This document shows, piece by piece, positions 11,946-23,851 of a stretch of DNA of 64,000 bases. The DNA is taken from positions 48,483,507 to 48,547,506 of the forward strand of contig NC_135505.1 of NCBI RefSeq assembly GCF_052857255.1, read 5' to 3'. Position 1 is the first letter of the stretch; every line of letters starts with the position of its first letter. Both the position numbers and the translations under genes were made by a program. The DNA is from Amblyomma americanum. Lineage: Eukaryota > Arthropoda > Arachnida > Ixodida > Ixodidae. Under the pieces are notes generated by a model that worked only from the letters and a program-made list of their open reading frames with translations, was not told the origin of the DNA and did not search any database.

Positions 11946-13111
11946 GTTTAATCTCGTTATAACGAACATGGATACAGTGAATTAACAGTATAATGAAATG
12001 AAGAGTGCAAAATCTGACACTCTATTGGTTACAATGGAGCAGTTTTTTGTATTCGCATGGCCCAAAATGCACAAGAACCCGTAAAAACTTCAAGAAATGC
12101 AATATTTTGATCATGTGAATAGTCCACAGTAGTAGTGTGTATGAATATACCGTGCATTCACATGCCGCACCATAAAGGGGTAGTACGAACTAGCATCAAG
12201 CTGACAGGCGCTTCACAGGCACGTGGTCAGACCATCGCCTCATCATACCGCACGCCCTTACCACATGGGCAGACTTGCGCGCAAGTGGGCTGCATTCCAT
12301 GACTCATTCAACTCCGTTGCGCAAAATGGCAATGCAGAAGCACAAAGTAATCTCATTTCAGTCGATTTTTTGGCAGTCCGAAGCGAGCGCAAAAGGGAGC
12401 ATTACTGAGGACTTCAGTGTTGCATCTAGCACTCAGTCGACAATTGTGAATGCAAGACAGAACATTGCGGACATCTATTTACATCCGTTCCAAAGGAGAC
12501 ATGAACAATGATCACCTTGTCATCATGTCGACTGGTGCTTCTGAATGTTACGTTTGAGAACTTAGTCTCTGCTCATGACAACTTAGTAGTGGCACCTGAA
12601 CTGACCGACCAAGAAATCGCTGCCGAGGCCGATTCTTGCAGATGATGCAAGTAGGGATGAGGACACTGAACAGGAAATTGAAGAATGAGCTCTGAAAAGC
12701 GCGGAGGCTGCCGACACGGCCAGGAAATTGAAGGGCTACCTACAGAAAGTACCTGTGGCCTGATGTGGAGAAAGCTCTGCATTTAATTGATTTCATAACG
12801 AATTTTGTCCTCTCAAATACTGCTCCGTACCACCAAGCAAAGATTGCATTGTTACTTAAATAAATCTGGGCGGAGCCAGCATCCCCATCTAGTGTTCATT
12901 TCTGCTCTCCAACACAGAACAAAGATCGATAATTCGCATCCTTATACCAAGTTCTGAATTCAACAATTGTGCATTATTACACCTTTCTGTTGTCCCCCTG
13001 AGAGCACTCTCTGCTTGAGTTTATTTGCAGACTTTTGCAGATATTTAGAACGATTGTTGGGTATAACAAATTTTAAATCAAAATTAGACTTAGTTATAAC
13101 GAGATTTGACT
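11946..13111. mobile_element. pogo-like DNA transposon relic
   Basis: The ends form an inverted pair. The left end reads GTTTAATCTCGTTATAACGA and the right end, read inward, has AGTCAAATCTCGTTATAACT. This terminus (AATCTCGTTATAACGA) is typical of pogo/Tigger-type elements. The left end is preceded by TA. The 1.17-kb interior is decayed; around 12590-12760 the plus strand has an acidic stretch reminiscent of a Tigger C-terminal tail (PELTDQEIAAEA), broken by stops. Confidence 0.6.
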
Positions 13112-13239
13112 CCATTCGAACATCTTTGATCAGAAATTATGAATTTCTGGTTCATCTAAACTGACAGTGCAACATCGCAACATTCTCAGGCAGCAGTATC
13201 TTGCACTTATGAATGGAGCCTACAGCCATTAACATAATG
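13112..13239. other. short intergenic spacer
   Basis: Lies between the pogo-like relic and the family B SINE. No feature was seen in it. Confidence 0.5.
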
Positions 13240-13436
13240 AAAGCATAGGGAATTTTTTTATGTTGATCAATCTAAAATAATAATGTAATCATTGAGATAA
13301 TTGATTAGAAAAAAGTGGGATGCAAACCTATGAGCGCTGAAAATCATGTCCGGTGCTCTATCAACTCCGCTAAGACGACAGGTGTTCAATCTTCATCCGT
13401 AGGTATTTGCGTCATGTAACCTATCGTTGAGATGAC
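13240..13436 (-). mobile_element. SINE-like repeat, family B
   Basis: Matches 16726-16950 in the opposite orientation. The shared order, on the minus strand, is a leader (CATCTCAACGATAGGTTACA), CAAATACCT, a tRNA-like A-box region (GAGTTGATAGAGCACCGGAC), a weak B box (ATAGGTTTGCATCCCAC), then a TCTAATCAATTATCTCAATG tail ending in CCCTATGC. Unlike family A, the tRNA-like part starts about 60 bp inside the repeat. Confidence 0.65.
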
Positions 13437-14169
13437 ACCAGCACCACCCTTTTCAGTAGTAACAGACATGTATGTTCAGTAGCGAGTGTCGCATGGAACA
13501 TGATCCGACGGGAGAGTGGAAGTTGTGCGATAACCCTCTTGCACTAACCTTGCTGCCAGAATCGAGGTCCTTTATTAGAAAAAGGGCCTTTACTAACGCG
13601 AAAGTGTAAGAGGCTTCATTCTCCAGAAAATCCGGTGTCGTCAGCGCTGTCAGAGAAAAATTATGGCCACGGCTATGGCAGGTTGTCGTGTACATGTGAC
13701 ATGGCCGGGACTGATTTGGCGGCAGCTCGTGTGTCTTCACGAGGCCAAATCACATGGCACGAGCTGCCAACTCGGGCTTAGCAAGGTAAACTTCGAGATG
13801 GGAGAGTGAGATGGAAATCAAACCCACTGGGACCTTTTCATCCATAGTAAAACATGGTACTCCTAGTCAACACAGGCATGTTAGTGTTGCTTGGTTAAAA
13901 CGGGACTTTATAGGTATCTATGTCAGGTGGTACTCCACGTGATAGGGCAACCTTCTACTGTATGTGACTGAGTACATGTGAGATAATAGTGTCAAAAATT
14001 AAGAAATTAATTAGTGATTAAAGAAGCAGCGAACTACGTGTATGTTCACAAGTATCTGCAAGGAGAGCCACAGACAGGAGCCGTTAATGCTGTCTGTTTT
14101 ACCCTTAAAGGCAGAGCTTTGGTGTCTCCCGAATTTTCTGGCACCCTTGGTCCCATAGGTATAGGTAGC
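13437..14169. other. intergenic, no feature recognised
   Basis: A 95-codon minus frame (13453-13740) has no recognisable domain. The left edge of the TTAA-type element lies just beyond. Confidence 0.4.
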
Positions 14170-14173
14170 TTCA

Positions 14174-16617
14174 GGGGGCCATGACGTGGTAGTTCTTCAT
14201 ATTGCAGTTTTCTGCTTCAGTAACTAATTCGAGAGCTTATGTTTCAATTTTCGAAATATGGCTGCCCTGGACGCGCTGTATTTTCCAAAAACACGATCGA
14301 AATTGAAACCGGGAGACTCCTCCCACTGGCAGCGACCGCCATATTGAAAGCTCTCATGACGTTGATAGCACATTCACGGAACAACGTCGTCTGCTCTCGT
14401 TGCTGGAATATGCGCAGCGAGGTCTCATTTCCCCCTGTACTTTCGCGGGCGATCGAAGTAGCAGTCGTCCCCCATATATGAACGACTGATACCGCAAAAG
14501 CGATAATAACCCAGTTTTTCTTCGGTATCGGTAGGGTCCGGTAACACTGTAGGCCGATGCGACGGCGATCGACGGTAGGTGGGCTGATCGGTACACAAAT
14601 GCCGTCGCTGACGCACTGGTCTGTCTCGCTAGACCGATGACGATGCCAGCAAGATCAACGATCGCGTATCGTAGTAATGTTAAAGAGTCAGCATAGTGGG
14701 AACCAGAAGAGAGTGGTAGGGGACTAGTTGGTATGACATTGAATAAACTTAGGAATTTTAAAACATACTGGACCTCATGCTAGCCACGGCGACATACGCG
14801 ATGTGCGTGCACCAGCGAAGATGTGCTTTCATTCGGTGCATGCGCATAGAACTGATCGGCGAGGCAATCGACGCGGGCAAAAAACGCCGCACGACGGTGC
14901 CGCTCGCCGCCGTCGCCTGGGCTTGTGCGGCCGAGCGAAAGCTTCACGCCCGGTGAGGCGGAAAGCTTCACGCCCGGTGAGGCGGCGGCCGGAAAAACTG
15001 CGCTTGTGTACCTTATCCGTACCTAAAAAAGCGAAACAAGTGGCTACATGTAATATCTTCACACTTTGTTACTAAACAGTGGGAACTATTGCCATATTCT
15101 TGAATTTCGGTTGACGGTGGACCGCCGGCCCCTTTCATGACGAGGCCTAGCGAGTACGCAGGATTCGTGCGTGCGATTTCGGCGATTGCGTAGAGCGAAT
15201 TCGCAAGTTTCAGCGCCTGGAAATAGCTGTCGAGCGTAGTTTTGGCTACAGTGCCCTCAAAGCGATGAGTGCCTACATCGCAGGACGCCAGTACAATAAG
15301 GGGGAAGTGCCGATATGTGACACGGCCTGCATAGCATGTGCAGAAGGCAGCAGGCAGCAGCCGTCGGCATCGACTGTGGACAACAAATCTGGTTGTTTTC
15401 ATTAATTCAAGTAATGTCCGAACGTAGTTTTAGCTAAAGCGATCTAAAATTAAATTTTGGTGACGTAAGACAAAGCAGATACAATTAGCGGAAAGCGCCG
15501 GTATCCTACGCGAAGAGCAGGCAATGAAGCATCATCGGTGCTTATTGCAGTGTTTTCATAATGTGTAAATGAGTAAAACTCCAATTTGTGAGATATAGTA
15601 CGTAATATTAGAGATAAGGATAACCCACCTGGCATTTTATGTCATACAAACGAGCAGTACTGTTTGCGCACAGCCATGTAAGCAACCTCAACGCGGAGCT
15701 GCAGTTGTCCTAATCGTCCCACTCCTCGGACACAATGTGCACGCACAGCGAAATGCTGTACTATTATTTCAAAGCACTCATTTAGGCGGCGGCGACTATT
15801 CATCGGTGCAGACAGTGAAAGCATTAGAATCACGTAGGGTTTTGCAAGCGGCTTGGTTCCTGCAAAAAGGTTCTATGAGTCGAAGGAAATGTACGTTCGA
15901 CTTACAAACGCGTACATTAAGGGTGGAAGTCGTCGCACTCGGCACTTTTCTCTGCTTCTTTCGTGTCTCAAGGTTACTAAAGGGCACGTTTTGATAATTT
16001 GAGTTTAATTATCGAGCGATGAATAGCGGACAAGAACTTGGTAGCAAGCTACAAAACGCCGCGGCTTTCACGGCGCACATCGGCGAAGGCATGCACGGCC
16101 CGTGCCGCTTTTCACATACGGGAGCACTTGACTGTTTAAAAGAGACCACACTCATAACATACAAACAGCATGCTTCTAAGCGTGAATAATAAAGCAGGAG
16201 TCCATCCATTTCTGTTTCCTTCCTCAACAATCGAAAAGTTGGCACCACGAGCAAGTCCGCTTTCCCAAGGATCACTAGGCTCGCGTACTAAGTTGAAGGC
16301 TTCCCAAAAGAGAACACGGAAAATATACTTTATTTCGTTAGGCTAAAAAAAAAACTTTTCGAGCGACCGCTGTCTACGGTGTGCATGCAAGCACCTCAAC
16401 AGCCCGCAGCAGACGACGCGTGGCATGTATGCGCTCGTGACGTCAGCGATCAGAGGTTGCCAGACCAGCAAGCAGTTCGCAAAAGAAACAAAAAAAATTC
16501 GTTTTAAAAATATTTACCGCACAGAATCAACTGAAAATTGGGGGAATTGTAATGTAACTTGTTGGGAATTAAAGGCGATAAACAGGGCTTGCGTGAAAAT
16601 AGGCTATAATGGCCTCC
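14174..16617 (+). mobile_element. TTAA-type non-autonomous element, copy 1
   Basis: A 2.44-kb element whose ends read GGGGGCCATGAC (left) and, inward from the right, GGAGGCCATTATAG. The right end abuts TTAA (16618-16621); the left abuts TTCA, taken as a decayed TTAA. The whole length aligns collinearly, in opposite orientation, with 18211-21696 once two insertions are removed from that copy. No transposase-like frame is present. TTAA targets are typical of piggyBac and also Sola3 elements; the TIR does not let me choose. It contains a short internal tandem duplication near 14935-14980. Confidence 0.75.
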
Positions 16618-16621
16618 TTAA

Positions 16622-16725
16622 GAGGGTGATCCCACAAATCCGACTCTTCCATTTGATCACATTTCATTCGCTGTTACACCGGACATACTGCATCCATCGC
16701 CATGGACAAGGGTGGCGCACGTAAA
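16622..16725. other. short spacer between two repeats
   Basis: Separates TTAA element copy 1 from the following SINE-like repeat. No feature was seen. Confidence 0.4.
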
Positions 16726-16950
16726 CATCTCAAGGATAGGTTACACGCAGCAAATACCTGCGAAAGAAGATTCAACTGCTGAGTTGGTAGAGCACCGAAC
16801 ACGAAATTCGAAGCTCATAAGTTCAAACCCACCTGACTGCATTAGGTTGTTTTCTTTTACTTTCTAATCAATTATTGCAATCATTACATTAGATTAGTTC
16901 ACAATGACCAACAAAAAATATCCCCTATACCTTCCTTGTGTCAGTAAATG
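16726..16950 (+). mobile_element. SINE-like repeat, family B
   Basis: A plus-strand copy of the 13240-13436 repeat. The leader CATCTCAAGGATAGGTTACA is followed by an A-box-like GAGTTGGTAGAGCACC and a B-box-like AAGTTCAAACCC, then a conserved AT-rich tail (TAATCAATTATTGCAATC) ending in CCCTATACC. No target duplication could be defined. Confidence 0.65.
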
Positions 16951-17160
16951 TTGGCTTAGTGCCAACAGGCATACAGGCACACAATACACCTCCCAGAGGC
17001 TTGGAAAGCTACAAGCTTCGCTGGTACTGAATAAAAAAAATTAACTAAGATTGAAAAAGAGATATGCAAGCAGGTCGTCTAGTTATCACCATGCATGCTA
17101 TACACTGCTTAGCAGAGCAGAAAGTAGTTATTAAAAAATACCAAAACTATAGGTCTGCTT
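16951..17160. other. spacer, no feature recognised
   Basis: AT-rich DNA inside the loop between the two inverted TTAA elements. Confidence 0.4.
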
Positions 17161-17264
17161 CTTTTGTAAAACAGCGCGAACAACGTCGGACAAGATCAAG
17201 GAGGACACGGCACGAGCGTGTCCTTCTTGTTCTTGTCCGACGTTGTTCGCGCTGTTTTACAAAG
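17161..17264. mobile_element. near-perfect 48-bp palindromic element
   Basis: The arms 17161-17209 and 17217-17264 are reverse complements over about 48 bp, with two mismatches and one extra T, around a 7-bp loop. The ends are CTTTTGTAAAACAGCGCG and CGCGCTGTTTTACAAAG. The sequence would fold into a near-complete hairpin and looks like a very small foldback MITE; no target duplication is obvious. Confidence 0.8.
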
Positions 17265-17319
17265 ATGCATATGTACCAACTCGCCCAACTGAAGGTCTGT
17301 TTCATTGGTAACTGCACCT

Positions 17320-17481
17320 GGAAGTTGATGCTGGAAAGTCGTTGGTTCTCGCGGCCTCATTTCTGGTGCGCTGCAATGGTCATCCTCGTCCTGGGTCAAA
17401 TCGTCGCAAACTTCCGCATGCCTGCAGCTTTCACGAATGGGACTGGCAGATGACCCTGCTGCACTGCTCCCTTCTTCAATA
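17320..17481 (-). CDS. possible orphan exon, acidic/polar
   Basis: An open minus frame with a donor-like CTTCCAG/GTGCAG near 17320 and a weak acceptor near 17481. The peptide is Ser/Asp/Glu-rich (CDDLTQDEDDHCSAPEM) and unrecognised. Such linkers occur in BEN/DUF4806-type proteins, and the DUF4806-like exon lies downstream on the same strand, but the link is speculative. Confidence 0.25.
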
Positions 17482-18206
17482 CATTCGTTGATATGTTGAA
17501 AAAATTTCGTAAGCTTAACCACATAAACAGCTGGTACACACATACATATACATGCAGTTCATTAGTACACTAGTCTTTTCCAAGTAGTTACTACCTGCTG
17601 TGGCCTCCTCCTATTGCAGCATATTATTCCAACACTAATCTCTCCTCATCATTAAATAAAATGCCATTCTTCATTTTGCTATTAGAACTGCAGCATACTA
17701 AACGAGGACAAATGAACAACTTGCACATAGCGGAAGCTTCAGAGAGCTTTCAATTCAAGACTAGAATCACTATTTACAATACCCGACTAGTGGTGTTAGG
17801 CAAAGTGGCACATAAATCATAGAGTCGACACTGATTATGACAACAACAAAACGCTGCCAAGGTTAGCTGAATGACTAAAACCTCTGTCATGAAGTGCCAA
17901 CACTTACACCTAAATGCCAGATATTCTGCAATTATCTTGTTGCTTTTGAGTTTACCATATTTTCTTGGCTCATTGCAGTGTGATGTGATATTAGCAAGAA
18001 ATTAAATGCAAACAAAGCAACTACAACATTGGCAGAAAAGTGAAGATTAACATGAGAGTCTTTGTACCAGCATAGGTAACTTACATTTAAGGCATGAAGA
18101 CCATATTTTAAGTGACTACGTGTTAGCTGTTTTGTTCAAATTTCATTTATTGCTCCCACTATGTCTGCTGTGCAAAGTGATTTTTCTTCTATTATGGTTT
18201 ATTCTC
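17482..18206. other. intergenic spacer, no feature recognised
   Basis: AT-rich DNA within the loop between the inverted TTAA elements. No ORF or repeat boundary was seen. Confidence 0.4.
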
Positions 18207-18345
18207 TTAAAGGGGGCCATGACAGCATATTTTCTTGCATACCCTGCTAATTGCATTTAGTTCCCAACAGGTTAAAGTGCAATTCCCAGAAGTTTGATTG
18301 TATTCTGTGTGCTAGATATTTTTAAAACAAATTTTCTTGTTTATA

Positions 18346-18909
18346 GAGTTGGAACTCGATTTAACGAATTATTTCATTAAAGTGAGAAATTTGCAAAACA
18401 GAGGACAGCATCTTTCCGCTCTTCGAAATCTAAAAAAGTAACGTAGCGGCGCTGGAACGCTACCCCATCAATTTTGTAGATAACCCGCCCCTGCGCATAT
18501 GGAAAGTGTGCCAAGGCAGCCGAATCGCTTATGCATGAAAGCGACATCACATAAAACGGATTCAAATCCAAGGTGGAAGTGCCGCTGATTACTGAGTCCG
18601 TTGCTCCATGCAGGGGAGCAGCTTACTGCGCTAACAAAACAAAACCAGGGCCATTACTTGGGCACCTAGACGTTACTGCAGCTGCGCTACTGAAAACCTG
18701 CGAGGCATTGTGGGCAAAATAAAGGAGAAATCACTCCTTTTTTTCTACTCATTTTTTCCGGGAAAACTGTTAAATCGGGTTTACTGATTGTTTCGTTACT
18801 TCGGATTCACGGGAACAATGAACATTGTGAGTACGTGCCAGAGAATCAAAATTTGTTCATAAAATTCGAAATTCATAAATCGGGTTTTCTTTAGATCGAG
18901 TTCTAACTG
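18346..18909. mobile_element. pogo-like MITE inserted in copy 2
   Basis: A 564-bp element with inverted ends GAGTTGGAACTCGATTTAA and, inward from the right, CAGTTAGAACTCGATCTAA. It is flanked by TA on both sides (18344-18345 and 18910-18911), the target duplication expected for Tc1/mariner/pogo transposition. Copy 1 of the host element lacks this segment, which supports the boundaries independently. Confidence 0.8.
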
Positions 18910-19502
18910 TATTGTGAACTGCTTGCTGCTCTGACAACCATTGACTGCTGGCATCACGAGAGCATACCTACTACGTGTCGTCTGCTGCGAGCTGTTGGCT
19001 GCATGCACATCGTGGACAGCGGTTGCTCGAAAAGTGCTTTAACTGAACGAAATAAAATGCATTTCCCGTGTCTTCTTTCAGAAAGGCTTAGTACGTGAGC
19101 TTATTGATCTTTGAGAAAACGGACTTGCTTGTGGCGCCAGTTTTCCGATTGTTGGAAAAACAAATATGGGCCCCTGCTTTATTATTTGCACTCGGAAGCC
19201 TGTTATTCGCATGTTATGAGTGTGGTCTCTTTTAGCAGTCAAGTGCTCCCATATGTGAAAAGCGGCACGTGCCGTGCATGCCTTCGACACTGTACGCCGT
19301 GAAGGGCATGGTGGTGGCATTCAGTCACTTGCCACCCAATTCTTGACAGCTATTTGTTGGCTTTATAATTAAACAAATAAAGACAAGGTGTCGCTACAGT
19401 AAGCTTGCGGCATAAGGAGCAGACAAAAGTGGCGAATGCGACAGCTTCCCTGCTGCACGCATGTGTCAGTCGAACATATATTTCTTCCAACTCTTAAGCA
19501 CC

Positions 19503-19964
19503 AACTCCAAGGGCCCTTCCTTGGCGCACGCGCTCAGCGTCGGCGCTCTTGGCGTACGCCAAAACCGCTCTGCGCATGCGCACTGCAGGAGACGCCAGTG
19601 AGCCTTGGTGAGGCGCCGATATCTGTCCGTGCTATATATCGGCGTCAGCGCAGGGGCGCTCACGTACGCGTCGGAAGAGTGGTCCGGTTTATTACAACGG
19701 GAGGATCGCGGGGCTCCCGGTGGCTCTTTTCTTCATGGCTTGAAACTCTTTCTGGTTCCCAGAATTTTTCTTCGCGGTTTAAGTTGTCCTTTCGTCGCCC
19801 CCAACCCCTTCTCTCCACGGCTTGAAATTCTCTCCGCCGGCTCAAGAGGGTAAGCGAGCCAGCGCCAGGAACATGGAGATGCATTCCCCTTTTCGACGTC
19901 CGTTCCGGCGTACGCCAAGAGCGCCGACGCTGAGCGCGCAAGCCCAGGAAGGGCCCTTGGAGTT
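19503..19964. mobile_element. 462-bp MITE with long TIRs in copy 2
   Basis: The terminal inverted repeats span about 55 bp, starting AACTCCAAGGGCCCTTCC and reaching CTTGGCGTACGCC. The corresponding position in copy 1 (near 15880) lacks the insertion. A clear target duplication was not found, so the superfamily is undetermined. The long overlapping open frames across 19436-20041 are by-products of this GC-rich repeat. Confidence 0.75.
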
Positions 19965-21700
19965 AGGCCATTAGAACCCTTTTGCAGAACCAAGCTGCTG
20001 GCAAAGCCAAAGCGACTCGAATGTTTCACTGCCTGCACCAATGAATAGTCGCCACCATTTAAATGAGTGCTTCAAGATAAATAGTACATCATTTAGCATT
20101 GACTGCGTGCATGCAAAGTCCCCTAGAAATGCGACAATTACACCAGATGCGGTCCCGCGCTGAGGTTGTTTTCATTGCTGTACACAAACAGTACTTCTCG
20201 TTTGCTCGGCATAACACGCAAGGTGGGCTCTTCATATCTTAAATATTATCTGCTCTTGCCCATAAATTGTAGTTTTACTTGTGTAGACACTACGATAACA
20301 TTGCAATAAGAGACAATGATGCTATCACCTGCTTGGGAAATGGTACGCGTAGGACCAGCGCTTCCCGCTAATTGTATCTGCGGCCTTAAATTTCAGCAAT
20401 ATTTCATTTTATTAGATTTATCTAAAGATACATTCATTGGCAATTCGCATTAATTAAATGAGACAAATTTACTCTCCACAGTTGAGGTCGACTGCCTCAG
20501 CATGTGCTCTGCACACCAGGTCACATCCGCACTTCTTCCTTATTGTACGCACATCCGGCGATCTAAGGAGTCGTGGCTTTTTTCAAAGTCAAAGTTTACT
20601 AGATCAAACATTTTTACAGAATATATGAATAAAGGCAAGTGTAGACAAAGCTACACTCGATGACTATTTGCATACAATAAATCTTATCAGTTCGCTCTCT
20701 GCAATGACCGAAATTGCAAACACGAATCTTGCGGACTCGCTAGGCCTTATAATAAAAGGGGCCGGGTGTCCGCCACAGACAGAAATTTAAGAATCTGGCA
20801 AAAGTTCACTGCTGATTACCATCACAGTGTGAAGATATGAAACGCAGCCGCCCGTTTCACTTTTTTCAATGAGCATAAGGTAGACACAAGCGCAGGTTTT
20901 TTCAGACCATTGTCTCACCGGGCATGACGCTTGCACTCGGCTGCACAAGCCCAAGCATAGGAGGCAAGCAACGAGCGGCATTGTCGGGCGGTGTTTTGCC
21001 CATGTCACTTGCCTCGCCGTTGGGTTTTGCCTACAGACGCCGACTGAAAACACATCTTCGCTGGTGTACACACGACGTGTATGTCACCGTGGCTAGAATA
21101 AGGTCCAATAAGGTTTTAAAATTTCAAGTTCAAGGAATGTCATACCAAAAAGCATCCGCTCTCTCCTGGTTCCCACTAAGCTCATTCTTTAGACTAGTAC
21201 GATATGTGGTCATTGGTCGTGCTGGCATCGTCGTCAGTATAGCATGACAGACCATCGCGTCAGTGACGGCATCTGTATACCAACCAGTCCGCCGCCGGTC
21301 GATCGGCGCCGCACCGGCCTAGTGGGACTGGACCCTACCTATACCGAACAAAAACTGCATTGTACTGTTATCGATTTTGCAGCAACAGTCGCTCATATAT
21401 GAGGGATGACCGCTCCATCGATTGCCGAAAAAGTACAGGAGACAAGAGACCTTGCTGCGCATTGAAGCGATGACTGCAGACGATGTTGGTCTGTGTGTGC
21501 CCATATGATGTCACAAAAGTATTCAATATGGCAGTTGCTGCTAGTCGGAGGCGTTTCCTCGGTCTCAATTTTGATCACATTTCTGGAATATAGAGTGCGT
21601 CTAAGGCGCTAAAATTTGGAAATTGAATAATAGGCTTTTGTATTAGTTACTGAATTAGGAAGCTGCAATATAAAGAACGACTGTATCACGGCCCCTTTAA

Positions 21701-23348
21701 GCCTTCACCTCCAAAGGTGGCTAGAAATAATGAACAAAATACAAAAGGCAAAACAATAATTCCTATAAAAATAAATCAAACAATAATTATTTCATGCAAA
21801 AATAAAAATAATTCCCAGCTCTATTACATGTGACCTAGATAGGGTGCTTCTTTAGATTTTAATCTCAGGGTTAAATACAAACTTCCTGGACAAGTTGCAT
21901 CTAGAATAAATACCTGACGGTCATCAAAGTTTTCTTAAAGGTTATATAAAATCACATGTGACCTCATTACGTGTTGGACCTTGAATTAAGTTCTTGGGCA
22001 TGCGCTTCGTTTTTTGGTGGAGTCGGGGTCACCCAGGCAGTGTTATTTTTTTCATCATGAATGATCGGAAATCTGTGCTTTTCATCAGGGCAATAATGGA
22101 CCATCACCATGTGGCAAAGCAACCTCACTACTTAAGCTCGGCCACTAATATCTGCAGAGTGCACTGTTCTGACAGAAGCCAACATGAAAAAAAGACAGCA
22201 TGGATAGAGCACTGCCGGACTATCAAGCGCCAGTTGCCTCGTACTCACGGTGCACAATACAAAAAGAACACTTAGCTCAGTTTTGTGCCTTCTTATGAGC
22301 AGCCACTATAACAGCCTATGACCACCTTTGTGTAAAATAACTTCTCCAATGGGGTAATAATGAAGCTCCTGAAGTCCAGCTCCCCCGTTTCACAGAGGCA
22401 CTGTACTCACTGACTACTTCAATTCTGGAATAGAAATGGAACTCAACCCACGACGCTGCTAAGCCTGTTTCATGACCTCCACTAGAGCAGCGCTAACCAG
22501 CACAGCTGCCCATCTGAAGAGGAATTCATTTATGACAGTTTCTGGCGGCTGTCGTGCACAGCAACTACCGGCCAAATCTCCAGTGATCATGGATTCTATG
22601 CGGTAATTGGAATACAACACACGAAGAATGCATGCTTGCAGAGCAGAAGTTCTTGCCTGCTATGTGCACTGCAAAAATGGCAGGCAGTGATGTCATACTG
22701 CAGCGCTGAGACTGCACGCCAGTGCATATCATCCATCAGCGGTGTCATTAGGGCCAGCAGCATCCACTGCAACAACTAGCTTGTGAACCCTCCCCCCCCC
22801 CCCCCCCGCTCCTACCCAACTCATGCATCGCATTAGTGTGAAGCTCCCTACATAGCATAGGGCTGATATTTCTGTAAGCCATGACATGAAAAGCCTACCT
22901 TATGAATACTATAATATCTGCATGTAGATATGACAAGAAGCAGGAAAGCCAGCATGTGAAATTGCTTTGGAACAAACAAGCACTAATAATTAAACATGTG
23001 TTTGTGACATGGATGAATGAGGCAACTGACAGTGAAACTCAGCACAGCCAAGAGTTAGTAAATAAATATTAAGAATTGGTAATATTGTTTAGTATTTAAA
23101 AAATTTGCAGCATTGAGAGTAGGAATAGGTAGGGAAAGTTAAAATGGCAACCTGCCAGACTATTAGAAATTGTGCTGAAAAATCGGATTCACATCATTAT
23201 GCACTACAACAAAGAAACCAACAACCAACTGATGCGAACAATGCCCGAGCATGTGTAAATGCGTGTACTGGCTGACATGAACAGTCAAGGCTAACTAAAG
23301 TTGTGATAAGTATAGGGCCCACATGGACATACAGAAAACTGAACTTAT
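21701..23348. other. intergenic, no gene recognised
   Basis: Contains a poly-C tract at 22791-22807. A 93-codon frame (21994-22275) is unrecognised. No repeat boundaries were detected by eye. Confidence 0.4.
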
Positions 23349-23851
23349 ACCCCTGTCACACGGCATTCCTCGTAGGTCTTTCCAGCAAAGGCACCTCTTT
23401 TCACCAAAGGACTGAAAGCTCAAAAGTCGTTGAGGCTTAGCGCCCGTTGTTGTGCTTGAGGCGGCTAAAGTGAGTGTTGTAAAATTGAAGAGGGGAATTC
23501 TGTTTATTCGTCGAGCTCAGACACTTTTTCATTCTGATTGCTTCCGTAAAAGAACTGCTGCAGCTACTCTCATCAGCAGCACCAGGCATTGCAAATCGCC
23601 ATGGCCACCTGGGGCTCTGGTGTTGTTGCAACACTTTTACCCTTTTACTGTTTTGAAAGGTGGGCATAGAATATAAATACGCGTACAAAAAACAAACCCA
23701 GTGACACCATTCGTATTTTTTTAAATATGTTTTCAAACATTGTTAGCTGCATCTATCTTGTTTCATTGCTTCTACTTTTGTGATCTTGGATAGCACTGCG
23801 ATCGCAGGACCCTATTCTCATAGGCCTTTGTGGAGCCCGCGTGACAGGGGT
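23349..23851. mobile_element. MITE with ACCCCTGTCAC termini
   Basis: The left end is ACCCCTGTCACACGG and the right end, read inward, is ACCCCTGTCACGCGG. Both are followed by loosely matching CTTT/AAAGGC sequence. The interior of about 500 bp shows no coding potential. Flanking target duplications are unclear. Confidence 0.6.

Larger units (their letters stand above)
18211..21696 (-). mobile_element. TTAA-type non-autonomous element, copy 2
   Basis: Flanked by exact TTAA at 18207-18210 and 21697-21700, with ends AGGGGGCCATGACA and, inward from the right, AGGGGCCGTGATAC. It aligns throughout with copy 1 in the opposite orientation. Anchors include GGCCTAGCGAGT with GATTCGTG, AGATACAATTAGCGG, and TTGGTTC with GCAAAA. 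Removing the insertions at 18346-18909 and 19503-19964 leaves about 2.46 kb, against 2.44 kb for copy 1. It has no coding capacity. Confidence 0.8.
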
